Below, in pieces: positions 8,521 to 16,179 of a stretch of DNA of 39,071 bases (position 1 is its first letter; each line of letters opens with the position of its first letter). Below the pieces are notes generated by a model. The model made no database searches and was not told where the DNA came from. It was given only the letters and a program-made list of their open reading frames with translations. Origin of the DNA: Sulfurimonas sp. Lineage in GTDB: Bacteria; Campylobacterota; Campylobacteria; Campylobacterales; Sulfurimonadaceae. A program made the position numbers and the translations under genes. The stretch covers positions 1 through 39,071 of the forward strand of contig JALUXS010000097.1 of assembly GCA_027013185.1 (NCBI GenBank), written 5' to 3'.

Positions 8521-9344
8521 ATATGCTCCTGTGCCATAGGATGACACACTTCGACTGTGTCTTTTAAATCCTGTTTTTGTATATGTGTATATATTTGCGT
8601 TGTCAAAAGAGAAGAATGCCCTAAAAGCTCCTGTACCACCCGTAAATCAGCCCCACCCCGAATAAGGGAAGTAGCATATGAATGTCGCAAAACATGCGGT
8701 GATACTCCCAGATATTTTTGTGTTATTTTATAAGCAGATATACGGCTTAATTGCCCTCCCTTATAATTGCACCAAACATAATCTTTATGCAATCCACTTG
8801 CAGATAAATACGCATTTATTGCCTTTGTAGCAACTTTTGCTAAGGGAACTATTCGCTCTTTTTCGCCTTTTGCATGTCTTACATGTAACCAATTTTCTTC
8901 TATATCACTCAGCGTTAATTCCAAACATTCACTTATTCGCGTTCCGCTGGCATATAAAAAAAGCAGTAATGCATAATCACGTTTTCCTATCCATTTTGAA
9001 GTGTCTATCAAACTAAGTCCCTGCATAATATCTTCATAAGATAAAAATTTTGGAAGAAGTTTAGGAATTTTTGCAAATTTCAATTTTGTTTTTTCACTAC
9101 TAAATTGTTGTTTATAACAAAATGCAAAAAAAGTATTAACGCAAGAGAGTTTTCGATTGAGTGTTCGTTTATTTTCATATAAAGACAATACACTCATAAG
9201 CTTTTGTGTATTTAAAGAGATAAGAGACGCATGGAGGCTTTCTTCAAGTGCAGATAAATCACTTGTATAAGCCTCTACACTTTTTTTACTCAAAGCCCTT
9301 GTTACAGTAATGTACTCAATAAAAGCTTCTAACTCATTTGACAT
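8517..9344 (-). CDS. Tyrosine recombinase, XerC/XerD-like
   Basis: 275 residues with the full tyrosine recombinase active site: R136 (ASGTRISE), K159 (HAKGEKERIVPL), H217 and R220 (HVLRH), H243 (LLGHSS) and nucleophile Y252 (QIYTHI). An N-terminal SAM-like DNA-binding domain covers about residues 1-95. The tail (KDTVEVCHPMAQ) resembles the XerC/XerD C-terminus that docks on the partner. The likely role is chromosome dimer resolution at a dif site, a job done by a single Xer protein in many Campylobacterota; this one is shorter than the ~350-residue Helicobacter XerH. The ATG overlaps the lipoprotein stop as TAATG. Family certain, role probable. Confidence 0.9.
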   Translation of the reverse strand: MSNELEAFIEYITVTRALSKKSVEAYTSDLSALEESLHASLISLNTQKLMSVLSLYENKRTLNRKLSCVNTFFAFCYKQQFSSEKTKLKFAKIPKLLPKFLSYEDIMQGLSLIDTSKWIGKRDYALLLFLYASGTRISECLELTLSDIEENWLHVRHAKGEKERIVPLAKVATKAINAYLSASGLHKDYVWCNYKGGQLSRISAYKITQKYLGVSPHVLRHSYATSLIRGGADLRVVQELLGHSSLLTTQIYTHIQKQDLKDTVEVCHPMAQEHI

Positions 9345-10339
9345 TATGGAACTAGTATTTTCTCATCATGCACATAAAAAGCTTTCTTTCCGACAAAAAC
9401 AAGTCCGTTATCCAAATCTACTTCGTGCACAGTGTAATGAAATGTTTTTTTATTCACCACTATCATATAACCTTCTTTTTCCAAAATATAAAGATTCTCT
9501 TTATCTTGAAGCATTCCAAGGAAGTGGGCAAAAGGAAATTTGATTTTTGCATTTGTTTGCAAAGATGGTGTAAGCGATATAACCTCACCCTGTTTCGTTG
9601 TTATATAAATATTTTTTGCATCATGGACTACATTTCGTATTTCAAATTTTGCACGCATCTCTTTTTGAGAGAGTGTTAAAATTTTTGTATCACTTGCTGC
9701 TATGATTTTATCACCAATAATACCAAAATAAATGATATTATTGAAATAATCAGCAGAAGAAACTATGACTGTTCTAAGTCTTTTTTTAAGTTTTGAATTT
9801 ACAATTATAACTTTTCCGTCCAGTGTAGAAAAAATCACTAAATCATTCATAAAATAAGGCTGTACAATTCTAATATCATTTGCAAGTGCTTTACCACCCT
9901 GCTCTTTAAATAAAAGATTTTTTGTCTCTAAATCATACAAAGCAATTTCATTATTTGCAAAAAGTACTGCTAAAATATTGTCTTTAATACCAGCAGTTGC
10001 TACAGTTCTCTTTAAATCAAAATGTTTCACAATATGAACATCTTTTTGTGATGTAATTGTTACATTTCCATCAATACTTGCAGATACAATCCAACCGTCA
10101 CTTGCTGCAACTACTCTTTGATGTTGTGTATCAATTTTTACCTTTGACACACCCTCTTTAGTTAAAATTTTATTATTATCTAACAATGCTGCATTAGCAG
10201 ATATATCTACAATATCATCTTCAATATCAGCATATTTCTCCCAATCATTTGAGAGTTTTTGTGGTTCAAAAACTTTTTTTGTACTACAACCACTAAAGAG
10301 AATAATAAGAAATGATGCAAGAAATATATATATTTTCAA
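9344..10339 (-). CDS. Outer-membrane-type lipoprotein with a beta-propeller fold (BamB-like)
   Basis: 331 residues. The N-terminus MKIYIFLASFLIILFSGC is a lipoprotein signal with lipobox FSGC (Cys18). The rest is a series of short beta repeats of the type 'vv.as.DG.v...s.', for example ASDGWIVSASIDGNVTI, NEIALYDLETKNLLF and TLDGKVIIVNSK, suggesting a PQQ-type propeller. The gene follows a membrane protein of YfgM type by 3 bases. In gammaproteobacteria, yfgM and bamB are neighbours and BamB is a propeller lipoprotein of the outer-membrane assembly machine. The BamB analogy rests on architecture and synteny only. Lipoprotein sure, propeller likely, function inferred. Confidence 0.72.
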   Translation of the reverse strand: MKIYIFLASFLIILFSGCSTKKVFEPQKLSNDWEKYADIEDDIVDISANAALLDNNKILTKEGVSKVKIDTQHQRVVAASDGWIVSASIDGNVTITSQKDVHIVKHFDLKRTVATAGIKDNILAVLFANNEIALYDLETKNLLFKEQGGKALANDIRIVQPYFMNDLVIFSTLDGKVIIVNSKLKKRLRTVIVSSADYFNNIIYFGIIGDKIIAASDTKILTLSQKEMRAKFEIRNVVHDAKNIYITTKQGEVISLTPSLQTNAKIKFPFAHFLGMLQDKENLYILEKEGYMIVVNKKTFHYTVHEVDLDNGLVFVGKKAFYVHDEKILVP

Positions 10340-10342
10340 AAC

Positions 10343-10960
10343 TTATTTTACCCCATAATGCATTAAAGCACGAGATACTTGTGCTAATGGTGAGCTAGCA
10401 TTAATCATACTTAATTTTTCATGTGCTTCATTAATTTTTCCGGATTTCATCAAAATAATTGCCACCTGTACTTGTGCCAAATCTCTATAAACTGCATTTT
10501 GCTTTTCAGTATAATTTTCAAGCTTTGTAATATCTTGAAGTTTTTGAGCACTTTCATACGTCGCCAAATCCCCAATCATTAAAGCTTTAGAACTCTCTAA
10601 TTTTTGTAAATCTTTTACATTTTTATTTACAATAGCTTGAGAATACATCCATACATCATGAAGTTTTGGACTTAATGATTCTAACGCTGCCAAAGTCGTT
10701 TTATCAGAAGGATTTGCTTCTAATTTCAACAATGCGTTGTTTGCTGCTTGAAGTGTATGTTCTTTATTGATGTTATAACCAATATCACCTGCTACAAACA
10801 GTACAATTGCAACAACAGACCCTATCATCACATTTTTGTATTTTTTTACAAATTTTTCTGTTACGACAGCTTTTTCAAAGAACTTTTCCTCAGAAGTCAG
10901 TTCTTCTTTAACCATATCTATATTTTCTTTTAAACTCAAAAATTGTTCCTTATTTAGCAT
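10343..10960 (-). CDS. YfgM-like single-span membrane protein with helical repeat domain
   Basis: About 205 residues from the ATG at 10960; a GTG at 10981 in frame is the alternative. Neither has a clear ribosome site, so the start is uncertain. A cytoplasmic N-terminus rich in Glu and Lys is followed by one membrane span (VMIGSVVAIVLFVAGDIGY), then a periplasmic all-helical domain with TPR-like segments (TLQAANNALLKLEANPSDKTTL, RDLAQVQVAIILMKSGKINEA). This is the layout of YfgM, a periplasmic chaperone-network protein. It is the first gene of the operon with the propeller lipoprotein, recombinase and HD protein. Architecture clear; homology to YfgM is a proposal. Confidence 0.65.
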   Translation of the reverse strand: MLNKEQFLSLKENIDMVKEELTSEEKFFEKAVVTEKFVKKYKNVMIGSVVAIVLFVAGDIGYNINKEHTLQAANNALLKLEANPSDKTTLAALESLSPKLHDVWMYSQAIVNKNVKDLQKLESSKALMIGDLATYESAQKLQDITKLENYTEKQNAVYRDLAQVQVAIILMKSGKINEAHEKLSMINASSPLAQVSRALMHYGVK

Positions 10961-11029
10961 TAAGTAGCTAATATTACCCACAAATAAGTTAAAGTTTTAT
11001 CAAATACCTGAGTTATACTAAGTTTTCTA

Positions 11030-11038
11030 TGATAAAAT
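11030..11038 (+). promoter_or_regulatory. Extended -10 promoter of the gatC operon
   Basis: TGATAAAAT, 30 bases before the gatC start. The divergent YfgM-like gene starts on the other side of this 87-108-bp spacer. Confidence 0.5.
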
Positions 11039-11068
11039 GTAATAAATAAAATATTTATAGGATAAAAA

Positions 11069-11359
11069 ATGCAAGTAGATGATGCACTATTAACAAAATT
11101 AGAAAAATTATCTTTTCTACATGTAAGCGATGATAAACGAGAAGAAATTGTCTCACAACTTTCAGAAATTGTAAGTTTTGTAGATAACTTAAGCGAACTA
11201 GACACTAAAGGAGTAGATGACACTTTTGCTATGAGTGACAGGGCAACTCCATTAAGAGAAGATATTCCAAGTTCTAACCCTTCAATTAGTGAAGAGATAT
11301 TAAAACATGCGCCAAATAGTGCAGACAATTTTTTCATTGTTCCAAAAATCATAGAGTAA
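11069..11359 (+). CDS. gatC: Aspartyl/glutamyl-tRNA amidotransferase subunit C
   Basis: 96 residues, the normal GatC length. GatC stabilises the GatA-GatB complex that converts misacylated Asp-tRNA(Asn) and Glu-tRNA(Gln) to the correct amide. The helical N-terminus (VDDALLTKLEKLSFLHVSDDKREEI) and the middle block LSEIVSFVDNLSELDTKGVDD fit the family, as does the basic-acidic LREDIPS region and the C-terminal DNFFIVPKIIE. gatA and gatB are not in the window, as is common in this phylum. It heads a three-gene operon; the next start is 5 bases after the stop. AGGAT lies 6 bases before the ATG. Confidence 0.95.
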   Translation: MQVDDALLTKLEKLSFLHVSDDKREEIVSQLSEIVSFVDNLSELDTKGVDDTFAMSDRATPLREDIPSSNPSISEEILKHAPNSADNFFIVPKIIE

Positions 11360-11363
11360 TATA

Positions 11364-11705
11364 ATGACACAAGTTTATGGTATTAAAAATTGCGACAGCG
11401 TTAAAAAAGCTCTAGCATTTTTTAAAAAATATAATATAGATTATGAACTTTTTGACTTTAAAACACAAGAACTTCCTTGTGAAAAAATAGATTACTGGGT
11501 TAAAAAAAACGGTATTAAGCCTCTCTTTAATTCCAGAAGTACTACTTATAGAAATTTAAAATTAAAAGAATTAAATTTGAATGAAGAAGAGCAAAAAGAG
11601 TGGTTATGCAAAGAAAACCTACTTATAAAACGTCCTATAGTAGAGTATGACAACAATGTCATAGTAGGTTTTAACGAAGAACAATTTAAAAGGAGTTTTT
11701 TATGA
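11364..11705 (+). CDS. ArsC/Spx-family protein, YffB-like
   Basis: 113 residues, thioredoxin-like fold. The opening VYGIKNCDSVKKALAFFKKY with Cys10 is the active-site loop of the YffB branch of the ArsC family. RSTTYRNLKLKEL and LIKRPIVEYDNNVIVGFNEEQF follow as expected (the RPI...GF signature). YffB-type proteins are glutathione-dependent thiol reductases or regulators, not proven arsenate reductases, so the arsC name should be avoided. It lies between gatC and pilT; its stop overlaps the pilT start as ATGA. Confidence 0.88.
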   Translation: MTQVYGIKNCDSVKKALAFFKKYNIDYELFDFKTQELPCEKIDYWVKKNGIKPLFNSRSTTYRNLKLKELNLNEEEQKEWLCKENLLIKRPIVEYDNNVIVGFNEEQFKRSFL

Positions 11706-12799
11706 GTGAAGAAGTACAAGCAGAGAGTTCCTCTCAAAGATTAGATGTTAAAAAATTATTAAAAAGTGTTTTAGCGTTTAAATCATCTGATTTACACCTT
11801 GTTGTCGGAAGTGAACCACAAATCAGAATAGACAAAGAGTTAAGAGCTCTGAATTTACCTGTACTCACAGCTAAAGATGTTGAAGAAATGGCATATTCTT
11901 TAATCGAAGACAAACAGAAGAAAATATTTGAAGAAAAAAATGAACTGGATTTTTCATTTGAGCTGAAAGATATTGGCCGTTTTCGTGCAAACTTTTATAA
12001 AACAATTTATGGGATTGGCTGTGCTTTTCGTATGATTCCTATTGAAATTCCAACACTTGACGAATATGGAAACCCACCTATTTTTAAAGAACTCATAAAA
12101 AAAGAAAAAGGTCTTATTTTAGTAACAGGACCTACTGGAAGTGGTAAATCAACCACCCTTGCCTCTATGCTTCATGAAATCAATATGACAGAACGTCGCC
12201 ATATTATTACTATTGAAGATCCGGTTGAGTTTGTTCATAAAAATATAAAATCACTTTTTTCACAACGTGATGTAGGAAATAATACAGCTTCTTTTGCTAC
12301 TGCCTTAAAGTATTCTCTTCGTCAAGATCCAGATATTATACTCATTGGGGAAATGAGAGATGCTGAAACAATCGGTGCAGCTTTAACAGCGGCTGAAACT
12401 GGACACCTCGTATTTGGAACGCTCCATACCAATTCAGCACCTGGAACAATTAACCGTATAATTGATGTATTTGACGGAGAAGAACAAGCACAAATTAGAG
12501 CACAACTGGCATCTTCACTTGTCGCAGTCGTCTCACAAACACTCATTCCAAGAGTCGGAGGCGGTAAAGTTGCCACCCAAGAAATTCTAATTACAAACCC
12601 TGCCGTACAAAATCAAATAAGAGAAGATAAAGTCCATCAAATATATTCTCAAATGCAACTTAACCAGCAAGAAACAAATATGACAACACAAACACAACAA
12701 CTTGTAGAACTACTTCAGAAAAAAGTAATTTCTAAAGAAAATGCTATAAAAAATTCAAATAGACCAGATGAACTTCTTAAAATGATAGGTGCTCTTTAA
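11702..12799 (+). CDS. pilT: Type IV pilus retraction ATPase PilT
   Basis: 365 residues, full length. The hexameric ATPase disassembles type IV pili from the cytoplasmic side, powering twitching and DNA uptake. After the N-terminal PAS-like domain (DLHLVVGSEPQIRID) come Walker A GPTGSGKST (residues 143-151), the Asp box ITIEDPVEF, Walker B ILIGEMRDAET and the His box HLVFGTLHTN. The AIRNLIRE-type C-terminal motif common in PilT is not evident; NPAVQNQIREDKVHQIYSQM fills that place. It is the last gene of the gatC operon, with no other pilus gene in the window. Its stop lies inside a terminator hairpin and overlaps the convergent gene by 4 bases. Confidence 0.95.
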   Translation: MSEEVQAESSSQRLDVKKLLKSVLAFKSSDLHLVVGSEPQIRIDKELRALNLPVLTAKDVEEMAYSLIEDKQKKIFEEKNELDFSFELKDIGRFRANFYKTIYGIGCAFRMIPIEIPTLDEYGNPPIFKELIKKEKGLILVTGPTGSGKSTTLASMLHEINMTERRHIITIEDPVEFVHKNIKSLFSQRDVGNNTASFATALKYSLRQDPDIILIGEMRDAETIGAALTAAETGHLVFGTLHTNSAPGTINRIIDVFDGEEQAQIRAQLASSLVAVVSQTLIPRVGGGKVATQEILITNPAVQNQIREDKVHQIYSQMQLNQQETNMTTQTQQLVELLQKKVISKENAIKNSNRPDELLKMIGAL

Positions 12800-12810
12800 G
12801 CACCTTTTCT
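12787..12810 (+). terminator. Rho-independent terminator of the gatC-pilT operon
   Basis: AGGTGCT (12787-12793) pairs with AGCACCT (12799-12805) around the loop CTTTA, followed by TTTTCT. The hairpin spans the stop codons of pilT and of the convergent methyltransferase gene, so it is coding on both sides. On the minus strand the following T-run is weaker. Confidence 0.65.
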
Positions 12811-13788
12811 AAATTTTATCATTTTAAAACGCTCACCTAGAAAATTTGGCATTATAAGCATCTTAGCTTTTTCAAGTTCTTGCTTATAAATTTTGTCATC
12901 TACATGCTCTTTTAGTATTTCTAAAAGTTCTAAAATTCCCATATCAACCAAAGCTACCATTTGTGCCTTTAATTCCACAAAATTTACACCTGCTGCTTCA
13001 TAAGCATCTTTTACATGTAGGAATGTTACATCATAGGTAATGTCGCTTTTTGCAAAAAGTTTTGCTCTGTCTAAATCATCTTCAAAGAAAGGATGTACTT
13101 TGTGTTTTGTATAAATTCTAAGTGAGAAATCAGGACGAGCCTGCATTTCACCATAATCAAAACTCATAAATTCAAACTTTTTGGCAGCTCCAGCCATTTC
13201 CTGTGCAAATTCTTCATAACCTAAGGCTATTTCACCTCTATCTTTATGGTATTTTTTTGCCTTTTGCTCAACCCAGTCATCTTTTACATCAAAGAAAACT
13301 TCATTGTTCTCAACACGTGCACTTTTGCCTTTAAAATATAGTTCACAAGGGAACGCATCAAATATTTCATTTGCTATGAAAAAAGCATTTTCACATTGTA
13401 GTTCACTTAAAGATTTACAATGTCTTATCTGCACAGCATCTCCAAAACTTTCTAAAAAGTACTTCTTTTGATGTGCCTGTAAATCATCAAATTTTTCTAT
13501 AATAACAAATTGAAATGTTTGTAAAAGTTGAGGACGCAATGTATAAATAAATTCACATACATCAGCAAGAAAATAACCATGATGTGCTCCTATCTCGCAA
13601 ATAACGGCATCTTCTTGTAAAAAACCTTCATCTACAAGAGAAATAATATGTTTTGCAATCGTACCACCAAAAAATTTACTTGTGCTGACTGCAGTATAAA
13701 AATCTCCGCTTTTTCCTATATTTTTATACTTTGCATAATAGCCATTTTTGCCATAAAGCCATTCTGTCATATATGTACTAAATTTCAT
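12796..13788 (-). CDS. MidA/NDUFAF7-type SAM-dependent methyltransferase
   Basis: 330 residues. The SAM-binding motif is EIGAHHGYFLADV (about residues 65-77), preceded by the family's typical N-terminus: SGDFYTAVSTSKFFGGTIAKHI. FFIANEIFDAFPCELYF and FEFMSFDYGEM follow, with the conserved acidic and FDYG elements of Methyltransf_28. In mitochondria the relative NDUFAF7/MidA dimethylates an arginine of complex I during assembly. A complex I role in this bacterium is only an analogy. Its ATG follows the TolC-like stop directly (TAGATG), with GGAGAA upstream. Last gene of a five-gene operon. Confidence 0.85.
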   Translation of the reverse strand: MKFSTYMTEWLYGKNGYYAKYKNIGKSGDFYTAVSTSKFFGGTIAKHIISLVDEGFLQEDAVICEIGAHHGYFLADVCEFIYTLRPQLLQTFQFVIIEKFDDLQAHQKKYFLESFGDAVQIRHCKSLSELQCENAFFIANEIFDAFPCELYFKGKSARVENNEVFFDVKDDWVEQKAKKYHKDRGEIALGYEEFAQEMAGAAKKFEFMSFDYGEMQARPDFSLRIYTKHKVHPFFEDDLDRAKLFAKSDITYDVTFLHVKDAYEAAGVNFVELKAQMVALVDMGILELLEILKEHVDDKIYKQELEKAKMLIMPNFLGERFKMIKFRKGA

Positions 13789-15024
13789 CTATTCTCCACC
13801 ATTTGCATACATTTCATATAAATTTAAAAGCTCTAACTGCTTGTCTATTTCATATATTTCTGTATCTATATTTTGTATTTGTAAAGAGTTTTTAAGTGTT
13901 TTCACATCATACTCAGTTTTGTATCCTGCACTAAAAAGTTTCTTTGTATCACTTAAAAGCTTTGAATATAATTCAATATTTTCATTACTCAATGCTATTT
14001 TTTTATCAAATTTTTTAATATTATGCATAACTTGTTCATATAAATAATTTAATTCTCTTTGCTTATCTTTTTGCACAACTTCTGCTTTTAAATAATCGAC
14101 TTTTGCAGATTCTATATCTCGAAATGTATTTATATCTATAGGAATTGAAACAGAAAGACCATAATCATAATACGCCAGCTCATTTGAGTTACTCACAACT
14201 TTTTGACCTACTTGAAAAGCCTGATTTGTCGTTAAGCTCCAATTGTAACCTGCTGTAAGATTTACTTTTGGAAGATATTTTGCCACAGTAACATTTTTAT
14301 TGTATCTGTTTTTTTGAATTTCAGCCTCATTCTTATGTAAAACAAGGTTATGCGTTATAAATTCTTTATTACTCAAGAGTTCAAGATGAGGAATTGTTAC
14401 TTTTTTATAATCTAAATCACTTAAAGTATGAAAAGAACTTACCAATTTTTCTTTTGCAGTTTCAATGTCATATAAAGCTGATATAGCAACATTCTTTTGA
14501 ATGATTGCATTATCTAAAAATCCGGAATCTAACTGTCCGCTAAAATACTCTTCTTTTTTTTGTTCTAAGTTAATTTTTGCATTTTCAATCTGTAATTTTT
14601 GTTTTTTTACTTTTAACTGTGTCTGCTTAATCTGCATTAAAACAGATACTGTATCTTTAATCATCTTTCTTTTTGCTACTGCGATAGAACACTTTGTATA
14701 GTATTTACTTGCATTGGCAAATTTAATGCCGTAATATATACCACCGCTTTGAAAAATGGGCTGATTCATACGAATTGCAGCATTTTGACTTGTCTGCTTT
14801 GTATTATAAGGATTACTTTTTTTATAACTATAATTTAATTGCAAAGGTGCTATCCACGAATCACGTAATTTAGAACTCTGGGCTTCATTTTTTTCATCAT
14901 CATACTGAAATTGTAATTTCTTATAAGAAGATATAAATTTATCTAATGTATTATTGTTCTCACTTGCAAAAAGAGCAGCGTTAGAGCTGAGACATAGTAG
15001 TATTAAGAGCTTTAAAGCCTTCAT
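13789..15024 (-). CDS. TolC-like outer-membrane efflux protein
   Basis: 411 residues. An N-terminal signal peptide (MKALKLLILLCLSSNAALFA) precedes two long coiled-coil repeats, the usual duplicated TolC fold. The family hallmarks include repeated Lys/Gln-rich helices and short beta segments such as LPKVNLTAGYNWSLTT and YDYGLSVSIPIDINTF. It would form a trimeric channel through outer membrane and periplasm. The start at 15024 lies inside argD (44-base overlap) but has GAGGAA at good spacing. A periplasmic adaptor gene is two genes upstream in the same operon, but no inner-membrane pump gene is present. Confidence 0.88.
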   Translation of the reverse strand: MKALKLLILLCLSSNAALFASENNNTLDKFISSYKKLQFQYDDEKNEAQSSKLRDSWIAPLQLNYSYKKSNPYNTKQTSQNAAIRMNQPIFQSGGIYYGIKFANASKYYTKCSIAVAKRKMIKDTVSVLMQIKQTQLKVKKQKLQIENAKINLEQKKEEYFSGQLDSGFLDNAIIQKNVAISALYDIETAKEKLVSSFHTLSDLDYKKVTIPHLELLSNKEFITHNLVLHKNEAEIQKNRYNKNVTVAKYLPKVNLTAGYNWSLTTNQAFQVGQKVVSNSNELAYYDYGLSVSIPIDINTFRDIESAKVDYLKAEVVQKDKQRELNYLYEQVMHNIKKFDKKIALSNENIELYSKLLSDTKKLFSAGYKTEYDVKTLKNSLQIQNIDTEIYEIDKQLELLNLYEMYANGGE

Positions 15025-16162
15025 CTATTTCCTCTTTTGTAATTGTAAGCGGTGGTAAAAATCTTAATGTATTTCTGCCGGCTTTGAGTACCATAACCCC
15101 ATTATCTCTTGCAACATTTATAATTTGAGACAAAGTATCAGCATCTTTAACACGAAGTCCGCACATCATACCAATCCCTACTTTTTGTGTAAAAATATCT
15201 TTATATTTATTATAAAAGTTTTGTAATGCTTTATTAAAGAGTAAAGATGTTATTTCTAAATCACCACTTGTTTTTTTCTCATTTAAAATATCTACAACTT
15301 CACAAACAGCACGACTACTTAAAAAATTACCACCGAATGTAGAACCATGATCACCGGCTTGAAGTACATTTTTCAGTGTTGTCATAACAATCCCCACAGG
15401 AACACCACCACCAACACCTTTTGCAAGTGTAATTATTTCAGGTTCTATACCATATGCTTGACTTGCTGTAAATTCACCGACTCTATACGCTCCTGTCTGT
15501 ACTTCATCCACAATAAGAGGAATTTCACGTTTCTTTAACAACTCTGCCAATTTTTGCACTTTTTCTCTGTTTTGAGGTTCTACTCCACCCTCTCCCTGAA
15601 TCAATTCTATCATAACAGCGGCCGTATGATTATCCAAGAGTGATTCTATTTCATCTAATCCCTCAGCATATACAAAACCGTCAGGAAATGGTCCAAAATA
15701 ATTATGCATAGCTTCCTGACCAGTCGCTTTTACTGTCGTTATTGTACGTCCGTGAAATGAGTGATTGAGTGTAATAATTTTATATCTTTTTATTTTTCCA
15801 TCGCGTTCACCATGCTTTCTCACGATTTTAATTGCACCTTCATTGGCTTCTGCACCACTATTTGCAAAAAAGCACTGCATATCATAACCGCTTGCCTCAA
15901 CAACTTTTTGTGCAGCAAGAGCTTGTGGAGCAATATAATATAGATTGGAAGTATGTGTTAGCTTTGTAACTTGTTCACACAATGCTTTAGATACTCTTTC
16001 ATTTGCATGACCGACAGAAACAACACCGATACCTGAAGTAAAATCTATATATTTTTTTTCATTTACATCAAATAATGTAGCATTTTCACCTCTTACAAAT
16101 TCAACATCAGCTCTTGCGTATGTTGGTAAAATATATTTTTTATCTAATTTCTGAATATTCAT
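14981..16162 (-). CDS. argD: Acetylornithine aminotransferase
   Basis: 393 residues, class III PLP aminotransferase. It swaps the amino group between N-acetylornithine and 2-oxoglutarate in arginine synthesis and may also act on succinyl-diaminopimelate in lysine synthesis. The PLP-contact motif IVDEVQTGAYRVGEF is followed by the catalytic lysine in TLAKGVGGGVPVG. The N-terminal FTSGIGVVSVGHA and the tail RFLPPLTITKEEID match the family. It lies 17 bases after the molybdopterin oxidoreductase and overlaps the TolC-like gene. No other arginine gene is nearby. Confidence 0.95.
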   Translation of the reverse strand: MNIQKLDKKYILPTYARADVEFVRGENATLFDVNEKKYIDFTSGIGVVSVGHANERVSKALCEQVTKLTHTSNLYYIAPQALAAQKVVEASGYDMQCFFANSGAEANEGAIKIVRKHGERDGKIKRYKIITLNHSFHGRTITTVKATGQEAMHNYFGPFPDGFVYAEGLDEIESLLDNHTAAVMIELIQGEGGVEPQNREKVQKLAELLKKREIPLIVDEVQTGAYRVGEFTASQAYGIEPEIITLAKGVGGGVPVGIVMTTLKNVLQAGDHGSTFGGNFLSSRAVCEVVDILNEKKTSGDLEITSLLFNKALQNFYNKYKDIFTQKVGIGMMCGLRVKDADTLSQIINVARDNGVMVLKAGRNTLRFLPPLTITKEEIDEGFKALNTTMSQL

Positions 16163-16179
16163 CTTTTTTCATACCTTAT

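Noticed and set aside
8521-8547. Longer HD protein starting at 8547
   Set aside because: The ATGA overlap and AGGAG site clearly favour the ATG at 8520.
11364-11705. Arsenate reductase arsC
   Set aside because: The GIKNCDSVKKA loop is of the YffB branch and there is no other arsenic gene nearby.
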